35,737 nucleotides of DNA from an uncultured Atopobium sp. (GCA_938028565.1 CALIZS010000020.1:1-35737); one strand, 5' to 3'. Shown: positions 16,089-24,913, counted from the stretch's first letter. Program-made: numbers and translations. The notes: generated by a model not told the origin, from the letters alone.

Positions 16089-17450
16089 TTACTTCTCATC
16101 CTCGTCTTCATCATTTACCACGCCACTAATCCCCAACGTTTTCTGAGCCTCATCGAGATTTTCTAATGCGGTAACAGTTCTCAATTTTCTACTCATAACA
16201 TTTGTTCTTGTAGTCAAAATGGTATCCAGTGCTTTTTCTGCTTTTTGAACTTGTGATCGAGCCTTTTCTAGCTGAGCTTGATACGTCTCAAACTCTGTCT
16301 TAACCGCAGATAATACCTTTTGAATCTCGTCTGCATGCTTCTGAATAGCAACAGATTGAAATCCCATTTGAAGACTGTTAAGAAGTGCTGCCATAGTGGA
16401 AGGTCCACACACATTCACGCGATATTCTCTCTGCAGCTGCTCAAGTAAACCTACTTGACTTACTACTTCTGCATAAAGCCCCTCAAAAGGAAGGAACAAA
16501 ATAGCAAAGTTAGTTGTCTCTGGTGGAGCAATATACTTTGTAGAAATATCTTTTGCCTCTGCCTTAATTCGAGTCTCTAGGCCCTTTTTAGCAGCAGCAA
16601 TAGCCTCTTCATTTCCTCCGTTAATTGCATCTACTAGGTGCTCGTACGTATCTCCAGGGAACTTAGAATCAATAGGAAGCCAAACAGTCTCCCCTGACTC
16701 TCCAGGCAACTTAACGGCAAACTCAACACGCTCAGTAGAACCAGAAACAGTAGCAACATTTTCTTCATATTGCTCTGGAGAAAGAATGTCTCTTAGAATT
16801 GCGCCAAGCTGAATCTCTCCAACAATTCCGCGAGTCTTAACGCCAGAGAGAACTTTCTTTAAGTCTCCAACACCCTCTGCAAGGCCGCGCATTTCTCCCA
16901 AGCCTTGATGAACTTGCTCAAGTTGCGTAGATACGCGCTGAAACGATTGAGTCATACGCTCATCAAGCGTTTTCTGAAGTTTCTCGTCAACGGTCTGACG
17001 CATGAGCTCAAGCTTTGCTTCATTCTCTTTGCGCATGTCACTGAGTTGTTTATCAACAGTCTCTCTGACCTTGCCAAGCTGCTCGGTTGAGGTCTGAGAG
17101 GTTGCCTTCATGTTGTCATCCACACGACGCTAAAAGGCATCAAAGCGAGCATCAAGCTGAGCAATGCGCTGATCAGTCTGCTTTGTCTGATCTTGCAGTG
17201 TTGTGGTGAGCTTTTGATCAACTACCTCTCTTACCTTCTCAAGCTTTGCATCCATAAGCTCTTGCATTTTTGCCATGTTATCCGTAACACGACGGTCTAG
17301 CTCTGTTGAGCTTCTTATAAGCTCTGTAGATGATGTTTGATTTTGCTCTTGCAGCATCTTTACTTGCGAAAGCTTAGAGGAAAGTGTAACAAGGCTCACG
17401 ATAAGCACAATGACAACTACAGCCAAAACTAACAGCACAAGCAAATCCAC
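16089..17450 (-). pseudogene. rmuC: rmuC interrupted by an in-frame TAG
   Basis: The frame from 17450 encodes an N-terminal membrane anchor (LLVLLVLAVVVIVLIVSLVT), then a long coiled coil with a repeated R-R-V-x-D-N-M pattern. A TAG stop occurs at 17132-17130 after residue 106. The same frame reopens at once and runs through the RmuC core: GLGEMRGLAEGVGDLKKVL, RGIVGEIQLGAILRDIL, LPIDSKFPGDTYEHLVDA, FLPFEGLYAEV and CGPSTMAALLNSLQMGFQS. Joined, the protein would have about 453 residues, the usual RmuC length. RmuC is an inner-membrane protein that limits inversions and recombination. A CAG to TAG change is the simplest cause; re-initiation at GTG 17123, suppression or a sequence error are alternatives. 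Confidence 0.85.
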
Positions 17451-17514
17451 AAGGCTCCCCTAACTCTTAAAACAACAAATAGACCTAACTGCCAGAGCAA
17501 TGTAATGCTGAAGA

Positions 17515-18930
17515 TTAACCAAAAATTCCGTAAATTGCTTCTGCAATGCTATTAGTAATGCTCTCTACAATATTCTCAAAAGGATTATCGGAATTAACGT
17601 CTTTATCTCCATAAGGATTAGTAAAGTAATCCCAAAATTCCTGCCACCAATTTTGCTGACGATAATACCTATAGGAATCATCATTTTCAGTACGATCCTG
17701 TTTATCATCAGTATCGTTTTTATTATTCTTGCTGTTCTTTTCTTTCTCTTTCATAGAAGAAAGCGTCTCATCAGAACCAAGCGTGACGTTGATGGTAAGA
17801 CGGTCTTCTCCACGCATGATTTCTACAGGAACTGTCTCTCCAATCTTGTGGGAGCGAACGGCAATAATAGCTGCATCAGCAGAAACTACGCGCTCTCCAC
17901 CAATAGAGACAATAACGTCACCCTTTTTAATACCAGCATCCTCTGCGGGACTATCATCAAGAAGGCCTGCCACATACGCACCATAATCTACCGAGAGGTC
18001 ATTGCGCTTGGCTGCTCGAGGAGTTACGGTCTGCATAGAAAGACCAATATAGGCATGCTTAACCTGCTGGCCAGAAAGAATCTGATTTGCAATATCAATG
18101 GCGTAGTTAGCAGGAATTGCAAAGCCAATACCCGCAAACGACTTGGTATCTGACGAGTAGAGCGTACAAATACCCACAAGCTGACCATTGGAATCAACCA
18201 GAGCACCACCGGAATTGCCTGGGTTAATAGCTGCATCAACCTGGATGAGGTTTGCATAAATAGTGGTTTCTCCGCCCTCTGTCTCAAGCATATCTCCACG
18301 AGAAAGAGCAGAAACAATACCTGCGGAAACAGAGTGATCAAGGCCAAATGGGCTGCCAACACTCATAACCCAACTACCAGGAGCCAGGTTATCGGAATTG
18401 CCAATCTCAATTGGAGTAAGGCTATCTCCCTTAAGATCTGCATGAAGAACAGCCAGGTCAGAGGTTGGATCTGTACCAACAACAGTACACTCATACTCTT
18501 TATCATTAACGGAGATAGAGAACGTATCCATACCCTCAATAACGTGGTAATTGGTAAGAATGTCTCCATTTGTATTCAATACAACGCCAGAACCGGTTGA
18601 GCCTGATGAATCACTGGTAGCCTTAACGGACACAACCGAAGGCAAAACCTTAGAAGCTACCGTTTCTGCCGTCTTAGTATCAGTTGGTTCTGCAGCAGGA
18701 CGAGACGTTGTAGCTTGAGAAATACTTGCCTGACCAGATACTGCAGGAAGCTTAGAAATTCCTTCTCCCAAAGCAATGGTAGGAACACAAGCAACGGCAA
18801 AAGCAATTGCGCAAGCTGTTCTTTTTACGCTTGAACTTTGAAGCTTAGACATAAACCCAGAACGCTCAACTGGCGAGAAACCCTTATTTACAGTGGAATC
18901 TGTGGCTAAACCATGTACTTGGTTCTCCAT
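17515..18930 (-). CDS. HtrA/DegP-type trypsin-like serine protease with PDZ domain
   Basis: The protein has 471 residues from ATG 18930 (MENQVHGLATDS), preceded by AAGGAGG with a 6-nt gap. It has a membrane anchor or signal at 36-55 (VKRTACAIAFAVACVPTIAL). The catalytic triad is His129 (LTNYHVIEG), Asp158 (TSDLAVL) and Ser240 (INPGNSGGAL). A PDZ domain spans roughly 290-390 (AYIGLSMQTVTP, AEDAGIKKGDVIVSIGG). A Lys/Asn/Asp-rich linker leads to an aromatic tail (YRYYRQQNWWQEFWDYF), which is unusual and may contact the membrane. Such proteases degrade misfolded exported proteins. Confidence 0.92.
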   Translation of the reverse strand: MENQVHGLATDSTVNKGFSPVERSGFMSKLQSSSVKRTACAIAFAVACVPTIALGEGISKLPAVSGQASISQATTSRPAAEPTDTKTAETVASKVLPSVVSVKATSDSSGSTGSGVVLNTNGDILTNYHVIEGMDTFSISVNDKEYECTVVGTDPTSDLAVLHADLKGDSLTPIEIGNSDNLAPGSWVMSVGSPFGLDHSVSAGIVSALSRGDMLETEGGETTIYANLIQVDAAINPGNSGGALVDSNGQLVGICTLYSSDTKSFAGIGFAIPANYAIDIANQILSGQQVKHAYIGLSMQTVTPRAAKRNDLSVDYGAYVAGLLDDSPAEDAGIKKGDVIVSIGGERVVSADAAIIAVRSHKIGETVPVEIMRGEDRLTINVTLGSDETLSSMKEKEKNSKNNKNDTDDKQDRTENDDSYRYYRQQNWWQEFWDYFTNPYGDKDVNSDNPFENIVESITNSIAEAIYGIFG

Positions 18931-19126
18931 AGACATCCTCCTTAACATCGCTCTGATGCAAACTGCCAACGCAGATAACTCTACGCTAAACATCAATTTT
19001 TCAATATGTGTATTCTACCCGTTACACCGGACAAAAATTCGTCTCTCGTTGTGAGAACCACGCTTAAACGTTTTGCAAGCACATTATGCGAGCGTAAATT
19101 GCAATAAAAACTCTCTTTACCTGCGA

Positions 19127-19801
19127 TTATGCTCTAAACAGATAGCCTACGCCACGAACCGTCTCAAGATGAGCAGCTGCTTGAGGACCAATCTTTGAGC
19201 GAACACGCCTTACGTGAACGTCAACTGTTCTGGTACCGCCGCAGTACTCAAAACCCCAAACACGCTGCAAAAGAGCCTCACGCGAGTATGCACGAGACGG
19301 ATGGGTTGCCAAGAATGACAGCAGCAGATACTCCATATACGTAAGATCAACGGGAGATTCATCGATGTAAACCTGGTACGTTGCCAGGTTAATCTTTATA
19401 TTGTCAACAATAACCAAGTCTCTAGAAGTACTCTCGGTTCCTGGCCACAAAAGCAACGCGCACCTGAGGTTAAACTCCTGGATAGATGCAGAGGACAAGA
19501 TAAAATCGCTTTTACCCTGAGCAGGAAGAACAAATTTAGAAAGATTATCAAGATCAGCAACAAACAAGCGAGCAATTCCACCATTTTGTGCAGAATAATT
19601 CTCAACCGTGCTAATAACATCTTGAGAAAGATCTTTTTGATCAAGAATAATCAGGTCAAAAGTATGACCAGAAGCCGCAGCCTGTGAAAATGAAGCAGCA
19701 TTTGCAAGAGCAATGGAGACATCAATGGCATGCGAAAGTTCACGCATACGTTCATGTAAGCGTGTCGTTGCAGATACAAGAAGAATACTCTTGTGATGCA
19801 T
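19127..19801 (-). CDS. GlnR-like orphan response regulator with degenerate receiver
   Basis: The protein has 224 residues from ATG 19801 (MHHKSILLVSATTRL) behind AAGGGGGA. The C-terminal OmpR/PhoB winged helix (about 130-224) contains VDLTYMEYLLLSFLATHPSR and GGTRTVDVHVRRVRSKIGP, closely resembling actinobacterial GlnR from memory. The receiver lacks the acidic pair after strand one (LLVSATT in place of V-D-D) and the usual switch lysine, so it is probably not controlled by phosphorylation. No histidine kinase is near. Actinobacterial GlnR controls nitrogen assimilation genes; the amino-acid transporter and glutamine-synthetase-like gene just upstream suit that role. Alternatively it could be another atypical OmpR-family regulator. 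Confidence 0.75.
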   Translation of the reverse strand: MHHKSILLVSATTRLHERMRELSHAIDVSIALANAASFSQAAASGHTFDLIILDQKDLSQDVISTVENYSAQNGGIARLFVADLDNLSKFVLPAQGKSDFILSSASIQEFNLRCALLLWPGTESTSRDLVIVDNIKINLATYQVYIDESPVDLTYMEYLLLSFLATHPSRAYSREALLQRVWGFEYCGGTRTVDVHVRRVRSKIGPQAAAHLETVRGVGYLFRA

Positions 19802-19859
19802 CGATTCCCCCTTGAATAAGCTTAATCTTATCAAGCATACCACAAGCTGCGAATAAAGA

Positions 19860-19911
19860 GCAGATATACCTCATTATCTGCATTTAGGGCGAGAAGATTT
19901 TCCCGCCCTAA
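19860..19911. terminator. Two adjacent inverted repeats after the amino-acid transporter operon
   Basis: TTAGGGCG (19884-19891) pairs with CGCCCTAA (19904-19911), and GCAGATA (19860-19866) with TATCTGC (19875-19881). They lie 41 nt past the end of the ATPase gene and 58 nt before the regulator gene. On the minus strand neither has a U run, so termination there is weak or factor-assisted; on the plus strand TTCATTTTT follows the first. One copy of the dispersed GGCGAGAA octamer lies inside the first stem. Confidence 0.4.
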
Positions 19912-19951
19912 TTCATTTTTATATGCGAATTAACTATAAAAAGTACGTGTT

Positions 19952-20812
19952 TTACGCAATAGCGCCAATAAACTCAGCTGTTCGAGGGTTTTGTGGATTG
20001 TTGAAAATGACATCAGGAGTACCTTGCTCAACTACCACTCCCTCTTCCATAAAGACCACGCGATCTGCCACGTCTTTTGCAAATCCCATCTCGTGCGTTA
20101 CCACAATCATGGTCATGCCAGAGTTCTTTGCCAAGTCACGCATAACATCCAAAACACCACGAACAAGCTCGGGGTCAAGCGCGGAGGTAGGCTCGTCAAA
20201 AAGAAGCACGTTTGGATGCATAGCAACGGCGCGAGCGATTGCAACACGCTGCTGCTGTCCACCGGAAAGCGCACCAGGCTTGAAGTCTGCTCTATCGGCA
20301 AGGCCAACAGCCTCCAGCTGCTTTAGCGCCTCTGCCTCTGCCTCCTCTTTTGACTTTCCTAGAACCTTAATCTGACCAATCATTACGTTCTCTTTAACCG
20401 TTAAATGACCAAACAGATTGAACTGCTGAAAGACCATTCCCACATCTCTACGAAGCGCATTTACCTCTGCCTCGTTTGTGCCCGTAATCTCTTGATCTTC
20501 AATAAGAATATGGCCTGCAGAAGGAGTCTCCAGTAGATTGATGCAACGGAGCATAGTGGATTTACCGGAGCCAGAAGGACCAAGCACAACCACAACTTCA
20601 CCTGGCCAAACAGTCAGGTTAACGTCATTTAAGACATGTGTTGATCCGAACGACTTATTGAGGTGCTCAATACGAACAATAGGATGTTCACCTGCCTCAA
20701 AAGCATGGTTAGTAAGCGGCTTATCGCGCTCAAATGCCTCTTGTGCAGCAACTTCAGCATCCAAGGCAGGTTGTTCTGTGTTCGACTTCTTTTTGAAAGA
20801 AAAGAAAGACAT
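19952..20812 (-). CDS. Polar amino-acid ABC transporter ATP-binding protein (GlnQ type)
   Basis: The protein has 286 residues, about 40 more than usual because of a charged N-terminal extension (FKKKSNTEQPALDAEVAAQE onward) before the ATPase domain begins near IVRIEHLNKSFG. Motifs: Walker A GPSGSGKST, Q-loop VGMVFQQFNLFGHLT, signature LSGGQQQRV, Walker B LLFDEPTSALDP, and THEMGFAKDVADRVVFM, typical of amino-acid importers. It shares TAATG with the permease stop, so translation is coupled. With the permease and binding protein upstream it forms a complete importer. Confidence 0.93.
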   Translation of the reverse strand: MSFFSFKKKSNTEQPALDAEVAAQEAFERDKPLTNHAFEAGEHPIVRIEHLNKSFGSTHVLNDVNLTVWPGEVVVVLGPSGSGKSTMLRCINLLETPSAGHILIEDQEITGTNEAEVNALRRDVGMVFQQFNLFGHLTVKENVMIGQIKVLGKSKEEAEAEALKQLEAVGLADRADFKPGALSGGQQQRVAIARAVAMHPNVLLFDEPTSALDPELVRGVLDVMRDLAKNSGMTMIVVTHEMGFAKDVADRVVFMEEGVVVEQGTPDVIFNNPQNPRTAEFIGAIA

Positions 20813-22242
20813 TAGTTTTCCTCCTTGGAAAGAGCTTGAGTCTTACTAGCTGCGACGCTTGCTGTTTTACCTGTTTCTGACTGCTCTATGCGTTTCTCGA
20901 TAGTGCCAACTACCTTAATAAGTGGCAAGGTAATTGCCAAATAGAACAGAGCAGCCGTCATATATGGCGTCATGTTTCCCGTTGAGGTGGTGAGGTTTTT
21001 AGCAAACATCATCAGCTCCATAACGCCTACAGAAGAAAGCAGCGAGGTATCTTTGTAGGAAGTAATAAAGTCGCTAGTAAGAGGTGGAATAACACGGCGG
21101 ATAGTTTGAGGAATGATAATAAACGTCATGGTCTGGAAACGATTCATACCAAGAGAGCTTGCTGCCTCATACTGACCCTGCGGGATTGATTGAATGCCCG
21201 CGCGGAAAATCTCTGAAAGATACGCAGAAGAGTTAATAGCAACCACAATAAAGCCAAGCAAATTGGTGTCCAGATTGATATTTAACATGGGAAGACCAAA
21301 GAACAGAATATAAATCTGCAGGAAGAATGGGGTTCCACGCAACAAGTTGATATACACCACCGCTAGAGCACGCAAAAGCGGATTCTTGGAAATCTTAAGT
21401 AATGCAAAGCCCATTCCCAGCACAATAGCCACAGGATAGGCACAAATCACAATTGCCAGACAAACCAGCCATCCGGGGAACAGCATTACAACCGAAGAAA
21501 CAATCAGCTGAGGCTTTAAAAACATGCCCAGAAAGTGATTGGAGTTCCATGCCTCAACCCAAGGCTGAGCATCAAGCCAATTCACTAGAGCCTGAACAGG
21601 CGTGTTAGAAATAATGGCGATTTCAGAAGAAGAGGCAAGCTTTTGAGTTCCTTTCTCAGTGGTGTAGGTTCCCTCAACAGTGTACGAACCGCCGTCAGCA
21701 GGAAACTTCATGCCGGAAATCTCTACACGAATAAGCTTTTGAGCATCCACCGGTGTTGCAAAAGAGATCACAACCTGCGTTCCCTGTACGCTTGCAGTTG
21801 CCTCGATCTTCTCGCGCGTAAGACCTGAAAGAACGGTCACCTTAGTAGTTGTGCGCTGCAAATCGGAGCCCTCAGGAAGCTGCAAAGTAAGCTGAGAGAC
21901 CTGCTCGTCCTCAACTGTTCCCTCCCAGGTCAAACGAGTCTCTTTGCCACCGATAACACCATTGCCTTCTGTCTGATTTGACTTAGCTGTTGCCTTATTT
22001 GTGGTGAGAGCAAACGCACTCTGAACAGAAAATACGCTCAAGGACATAAAAAACAGCCCGCTCAAAAGAAGCGTGGCGAGAAGAACTACAAGCAGCGAGG
22101 AGTACGCACGATTATGCGAGAGCTTTGACTTAGCCGAATTATAAGCCGTACTCTGAGGCGCAGATTCAGTTTTGAAACTCGCAGATGACATGCACAAGGA
22201 CAGTTGCTGTCCTGACATAGTTTTGTGCAAAAGTGCAATCAC
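20812..22242 (-). CDS. Polar amino-acid ABC transporter permease with N-terminal extracytoplasmic domain
   Basis: The protein has 476 residues, about twice the usual permease. A membrane anchor at about 47-78 is followed by an extracytoplasmic domain (about 80-220) rich in beta-strand patterns such as RLTWEGTVEDEQVSQLTLQL and IRVEISGMKFPADGGSYTVE. A normal His/Gln-type permease follows from about 245: INLLRGTPFFLQIYILFFG, EIFRAGIQSIPQGQYEAASS, LGMNRFQTMTFIIIPQ. The start is GTG 22242 with AAAGGAG 6 nt upstream. The extra domain may bind amino acid or the lipoprotein; I do not recognise it. Confidence 0.88.
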   Translation of the reverse strand: MIALLHKTMSGQQLSLCMSSASFKTESAPQSTAYNSAKSKLSHNRAYSSLLVVLLATLLLSGLFFMSLSVFSVQSAFALTTNKATAKSNQTEGNGVIGGKETRLTWEGTVEDEQVSQLTLQLPEGSDLQRTTTKVTVLSGLTREKIEATASVQGTQVVISFATPVDAQKLIRVEISGMKFPADGGSYTVEGTYTTEKGTQKLASSSEIAIISNTPVQALVNWLDAQPWVEAWNSNHFLGMFLKPQLIVSSVVMLFPGWLVCLAIVICAYPVAIVLGMGFALLKISKNPLLRALAVVYINLLRGTPFFLQIYILFFGLPMLNINLDTNLLGFIVVAINSSAYLSEIFRAGIQSIPQGQYEAASSLGMNRFQTMTFIIIPQTIRRVIPPLTSDFITSYKDTSLLSSVGVMELMMFAKNLTTSTGNMTPYMTAALFYLAITLPLIKVVGTIEKRIEQSETGKTASVAASKTQALSKEEN

Positions 22243-22343
22243 GTGATACTCCTTTAGAGCTTAAGGTGCGATAAATCCTGATGAAAACAGTGAGTGCTTG
22301 AAGCCAAATCTGACTTCAAGCACTTTTGCTGAGCTGGTAAAAA

Positions 22344-23195
22344 CTAGATGTTAGAGCCAAACCACTTGGATTTGAGAGTGGCCATAGTGCCATCTTTTTC
22401 CATATCTGCAAGAACCTTGTTGATTGCCTCGGCCAGCGCAGGATTGTCCTTGGAAACTACAATGCCGTACTGCTCACCTGTTGGAATTTCTTTTGCAATA
22501 GTCAGATCAGAGTATGAAGTGCTAATCAAATTGGAAGCAACAGGCAGGTCAATGACCATTGCGTCGTACAGGCCGGTCTGAACTCCTGCCATTGCTGCAG
22601 CAACATCGTCTACAGAAACAATAGTTGCCTTTGGAAGGTTCTCCTTGGCCCAATCCTCACCGGAAGTACCTGTCTGAACAACAACCTTCTTAGAGGCGTC
22701 GTTGAGCGTCTGCTCGGTCTCGGTGCTGCCAGACTTAACAACCAGGGACTGATTGGAGTCGAGGTAAGAAGTAGTGAAGTCTACCTCCTGAGAGCGCTCG
22801 TCAGTGATGGTAATGCCTGCGATAGCAACGTCTGCTTTGCCACCCTGCTTAATAGTTGGAACAAGAGTGTCAAACTTCTGGTTTGGCAGGTACGTAACCT
22901 CAAGATTGAGTCTCTTTGCAATCTCGGTAATAAGATCGACGTCAAAACCAACAGGAGTAGTTGAGTTGCCTTCAAAATACTCAAAAGGCTGGAAACCAAG
23001 CTCTGCAACAACAGTCAGATGACCCTTAGTTACCAGCGTATAGCTTGAATCAGAGGATGAAGTAGTACCCTGTTGCGCATTTTCTTGCTTGGATGACGAG
23101 CAAGCCATAAGACCAACAAGTGCACATGTCATAAAAACAGCAGCTACGCCCTTTAGAGCATTCTTTTTAACGGTAGTAACCAGTGACGATTTCAT
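22344..23195 (-). CDS. Amino-acid ABC transporter substrate-binding lipoprotein
   Basis: The protein has 283 residues from ATG 23195 (MKSSLVTTVKKNALKG) behind AGGAAGAGG. A lipoprotein signal ends in the lipobox LMAC. The SBP family 3 fold is clear: GHLTVVAELGFQPFEYFEG, VGFDVDLITEIAKRLNLEV, DVAIAGITITDERSQEVDF, TSYLDSNQSLVV, VQTGTSGEDWAKENL and a C-terminal YGIVVSKDNPALAEAINKVL. The arginine in TDERSQ usually binds the ligand carboxylate. It is the first gene of the importer operon and lies just downstream of the glutamine-synthetase-like gene. Confidence 0.93.
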   Translation of the reverse strand: MKSSLVTTVKKNALKGVAAVFMTCALVGLMACSSSKQENAQQGTTSSSDSSYTLVTKGHLTVVAELGFQPFEYFEGNSTTPVGFDVDLITEIAKRLNLEVTYLPNQKFDTLVPTIKQGGKADVAIAGITITDERSQEVDFTTSYLDSNQSLVVKSGSTETEQTLNDASKKVVVQTGTSGEDWAKENLPKATIVSVDDVAAAMAGVQTGLYDAMVIDLPVASNLISTSYSDLTIAKEIPTGEQYGIVVSKDNPALAEAINKVLADMEKDGTMATLKSKWFGSNI

Positions 23196-23338
23196 ATTTG
23201 CCTCTTCCTGAATAAATCTGAGCTGAAATTCATTGGGATGAATTATAGGAAGCAAATATGAAGAATCTACTTATAATTTTCATCATATTTCTCGTTTTTA
23301 TTGCATAAAAATGGCGAGAAGAACAACTTCTTTGTATA

Positions 23339-23359
23339 AATGACTACTATTTAGTCATT
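23339..23359. promoter_or_regulatory. Inverted repeat in the importer promoter region
   Basis: AATGACTA and TAGTCATT form a perfect 8-bp inverted repeat with a 5-bp spacer, 144 bp before the binding-protein start. No T run follows, so a protein-binding site is likelier than a terminator. The rest of 23196-23461 is AT-rich leader; it includes one copy of the dispersed motif at 23312. Confidence 0.45.
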
Positions 23360-23461
23360 CTATCCAATAAAGCTCAGGTAAAAGTAATTTTTTCAGTTCA
23401 TAAAACGGTAACAATTCGAATAAGAAGGCTACATTCTTTGCATGAAACAAGGGTTTCTCGT

Positions 23462-23498
23462 CAAAAAACCCTGCTCTGAAAAAATCAGAACAGGGTTC
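23462..23498 (-). terminator. Rho-independent terminator of the glutamine-synthetase-like gene
   Basis: On the minus strand AACCCTGTTCTGA, a T-rich loop, and TCAGAGCAGGGTT form a stem ending in a run of T. It lies 34 nt past the stop codon of the gene at 23532. Confidence 0.9.
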
Positions 23499-23531
23499 AA
23501 AGGTACCTATAAACGCAAGCAGAATAATTGC

Positions 23532-24845
23532 TTAGCAGCCAGCGTAATACTTTTGCGTATCCCAGTCAGTAACTGCCAGGCAATACTCACGCCACTCCTC
23601 TGCCTTGCGCTCGCACAGATACGAGAAGATATGCTCACCAAGAACATCTTTAAGAAGCTCTGACTGCTTGAAGCGCTCAAGTGCCTCTCCAAGATTAATT
23701 GGGAGCTTCTCGCCATAATCGGCAGGATTTCCGCCTACAAACTCTTCAGGAAGCAAGAGGCCTTCTTCAATACCCTTAAGTCCAGCCATAAGCGTGACAG
23801 CATTAGCCAAATAAGGGTTTGCAGTTGGATCAGGAATACGCAGTTCAGCACGGGTGGCAACATGCTTTCCTGGCTTATGCGTAGGAATACGAACCATAGC
23901 AGAACGGTTTTTACGACCCCAGGTTGCATAGGCAGGAATAGCATCACGATCAAAACGCTTATAGGAATTAACCGTTGGGTTTGTAATAAGCATGTACTCA
24001 GGAGCGTACTTAATAAGACCTGCAATGTAATGCTGAGCAAGCTCAGAAAGGTGAGCCTCGTTCTCAGTCTTTGGAGCCCAGAACAGAGACTCGCCATCGT
24101 GGTCAAGAAGCGACTGATTCAAAAGCATGGCTGAGCCAGGAACACCCTGAAGAGGCTTTGGCATAAACGAAGCAAACACACCGTGAAGTGTTGCAATATG
24201 TCTGATAACCAGACGAGCAGTAACAATGTTATCTGCGCAAGTTAGTGCTTCTGCATAACGGAGCTCAACACCGTTTTGAGCAGGGCCAGCTGCATGGAAA
24301 GAATACTGAACAGGAATAGAAAGATTCTCAAGAGCACGAGATGTGGAATAGCGAAGACTATGGCTGAGATCAGCAGAATTCAAATCAAGGTATCCAGCCT
24401 GATCAATAGGCTTTGGCTCAGTCCCGCTCACAAAATAAAAATACTCAAGCTTAGGACCGACATTTGCAACATAGCCAAGGTCTTCTGCCTTGATAAAAGC
24501 ATTTCTCAGTACAAGGCGTGGATCGCCTGTAAAAGCTTCACGTCGAGGAGTCTGAATATCGCAGAATACGTTTGCAACTACACCGTCATCTGTCTTCCAT
24601 GGAAGAATCTGGAACGTATCTGCGTCAGGGAATGCGAGAAGATTGGACTGCTCCTGGGAAGCAAAGCCGTCAACGTTGGAGCCGTCAAACCCAATGCCCT
24701 CAACAAAAGCCTCTTCTAACTCCTCGGGGGAAATGGAGAGAGCCTTTAATCCGCCGAGTACATCGGTAAAACAAAGACGCAGGTAGCGGACGTCTCGTTC
24801 CTCTACCGTGCGAAGAATATAGTCAATTTTCTTATCTGTACTCAT
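23532..24845 (-). CDS. Glutamine synthetase-like protein with most metal ligands lost
   Basis: The protein has 437 residues from ATG 24845 (MSTDKKIDYILRTVEERDVR) behind GGGAGGG. It aligns end to end with GlnA: RYLRLCFTDVLGGLKAL, GIGFDGSNVDGFASQEQSN, ASFMPKPLQGVPGSAM, ITNPTVNSYKRF, NRSAMVRIP and RIPDPTANPYL. Against B. subtilis GlnA (from memory), four of six metal ligands differ: GPEPEF reads GPKLEYF (Lys132), HHEVAPGQHE reads FHAAGPAQNG (Ala185, Gly192), and GSGMHCN reads GSAMLLN (Leu241). Only Glu134 and Glu334 remain. Normal synthesis of glutamine is therefore doubtful; a sensor, regulator or altered ligase is possible. A GlnR-box-like array precedes it and a terminator follows. Confidence 0.85.
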   Translation of the reverse strand: MSTDKKIDYILRTVEERDVRYLRLCFTDVLGGLKALSISPEELEEAFVEGIGFDGSNVDGFASQEQSNLLAFPDADTFQILPWKTDDGVVANVFCDIQTPRREAFTGDPRLVLRNAFIKAEDLGYVANVGPKLEYFYFVSGTEPKPIDQAGYLDLNSADLSHSLRYSTSRALENLSIPVQYSFHAAGPAQNGVELRYAEALTCADNIVTARLVIRHIATLHGVFASFMPKPLQGVPGSAMLLNQSLLDHDGESLFWAPKTENEAHLSELAQHYIAGLIKYAPEYMLITNPTVNSYKRFDRDAIPAYATWGRKNRSAMVRIPTHKPGKHVATRAELRIPDPTANPYLANAVTLMAGLKGIEEGLLLPEEFVGGNPADYGEKLPINLGEALERFKQSELLKDVLGEHIFSYLCERKAEEWREYCLAVTDWDTQKYYAGC

Positions 24846-24875
24846 ATGGCCCTCCCGGGTCAGAAAACTGGAATC

Positions 24876-24913
24876 GTAACTACCATGACACATTCTTGTT
24901 ACGGCTATGTTTC
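24876..24913. promoter_or_regulatory. GlnR-box-like array upstream of the glutamine-synthetase-like gene
   Basis: Four pentamers recur at exact 11-bp steps: GTAAC (24876), GACAC (24887), GTTAC (24898) and GTTTC (24909). Actinobacterial GlnR sites are built of GTnAC and GAAAC half-sites separated by 6 nt. On the minus strand the order is GAAAC, GTAAC, GTGTC, GTTAC. It lies 31-68 bp before the start codon, overlapping the likely promoter (TTGCCC, 17 nt, AACATA). The periodicity is seen directly; the assignment to GlnR is inference. Confidence 0.55.

Noticed and set aside
23384..23423. GlnR-box-like pentamers before the importer operon
   Set aside because: GTAAT, GTTCA and GTAAC occur at 12-bp, not 11-bp, steps and match the half-site pattern poorly.
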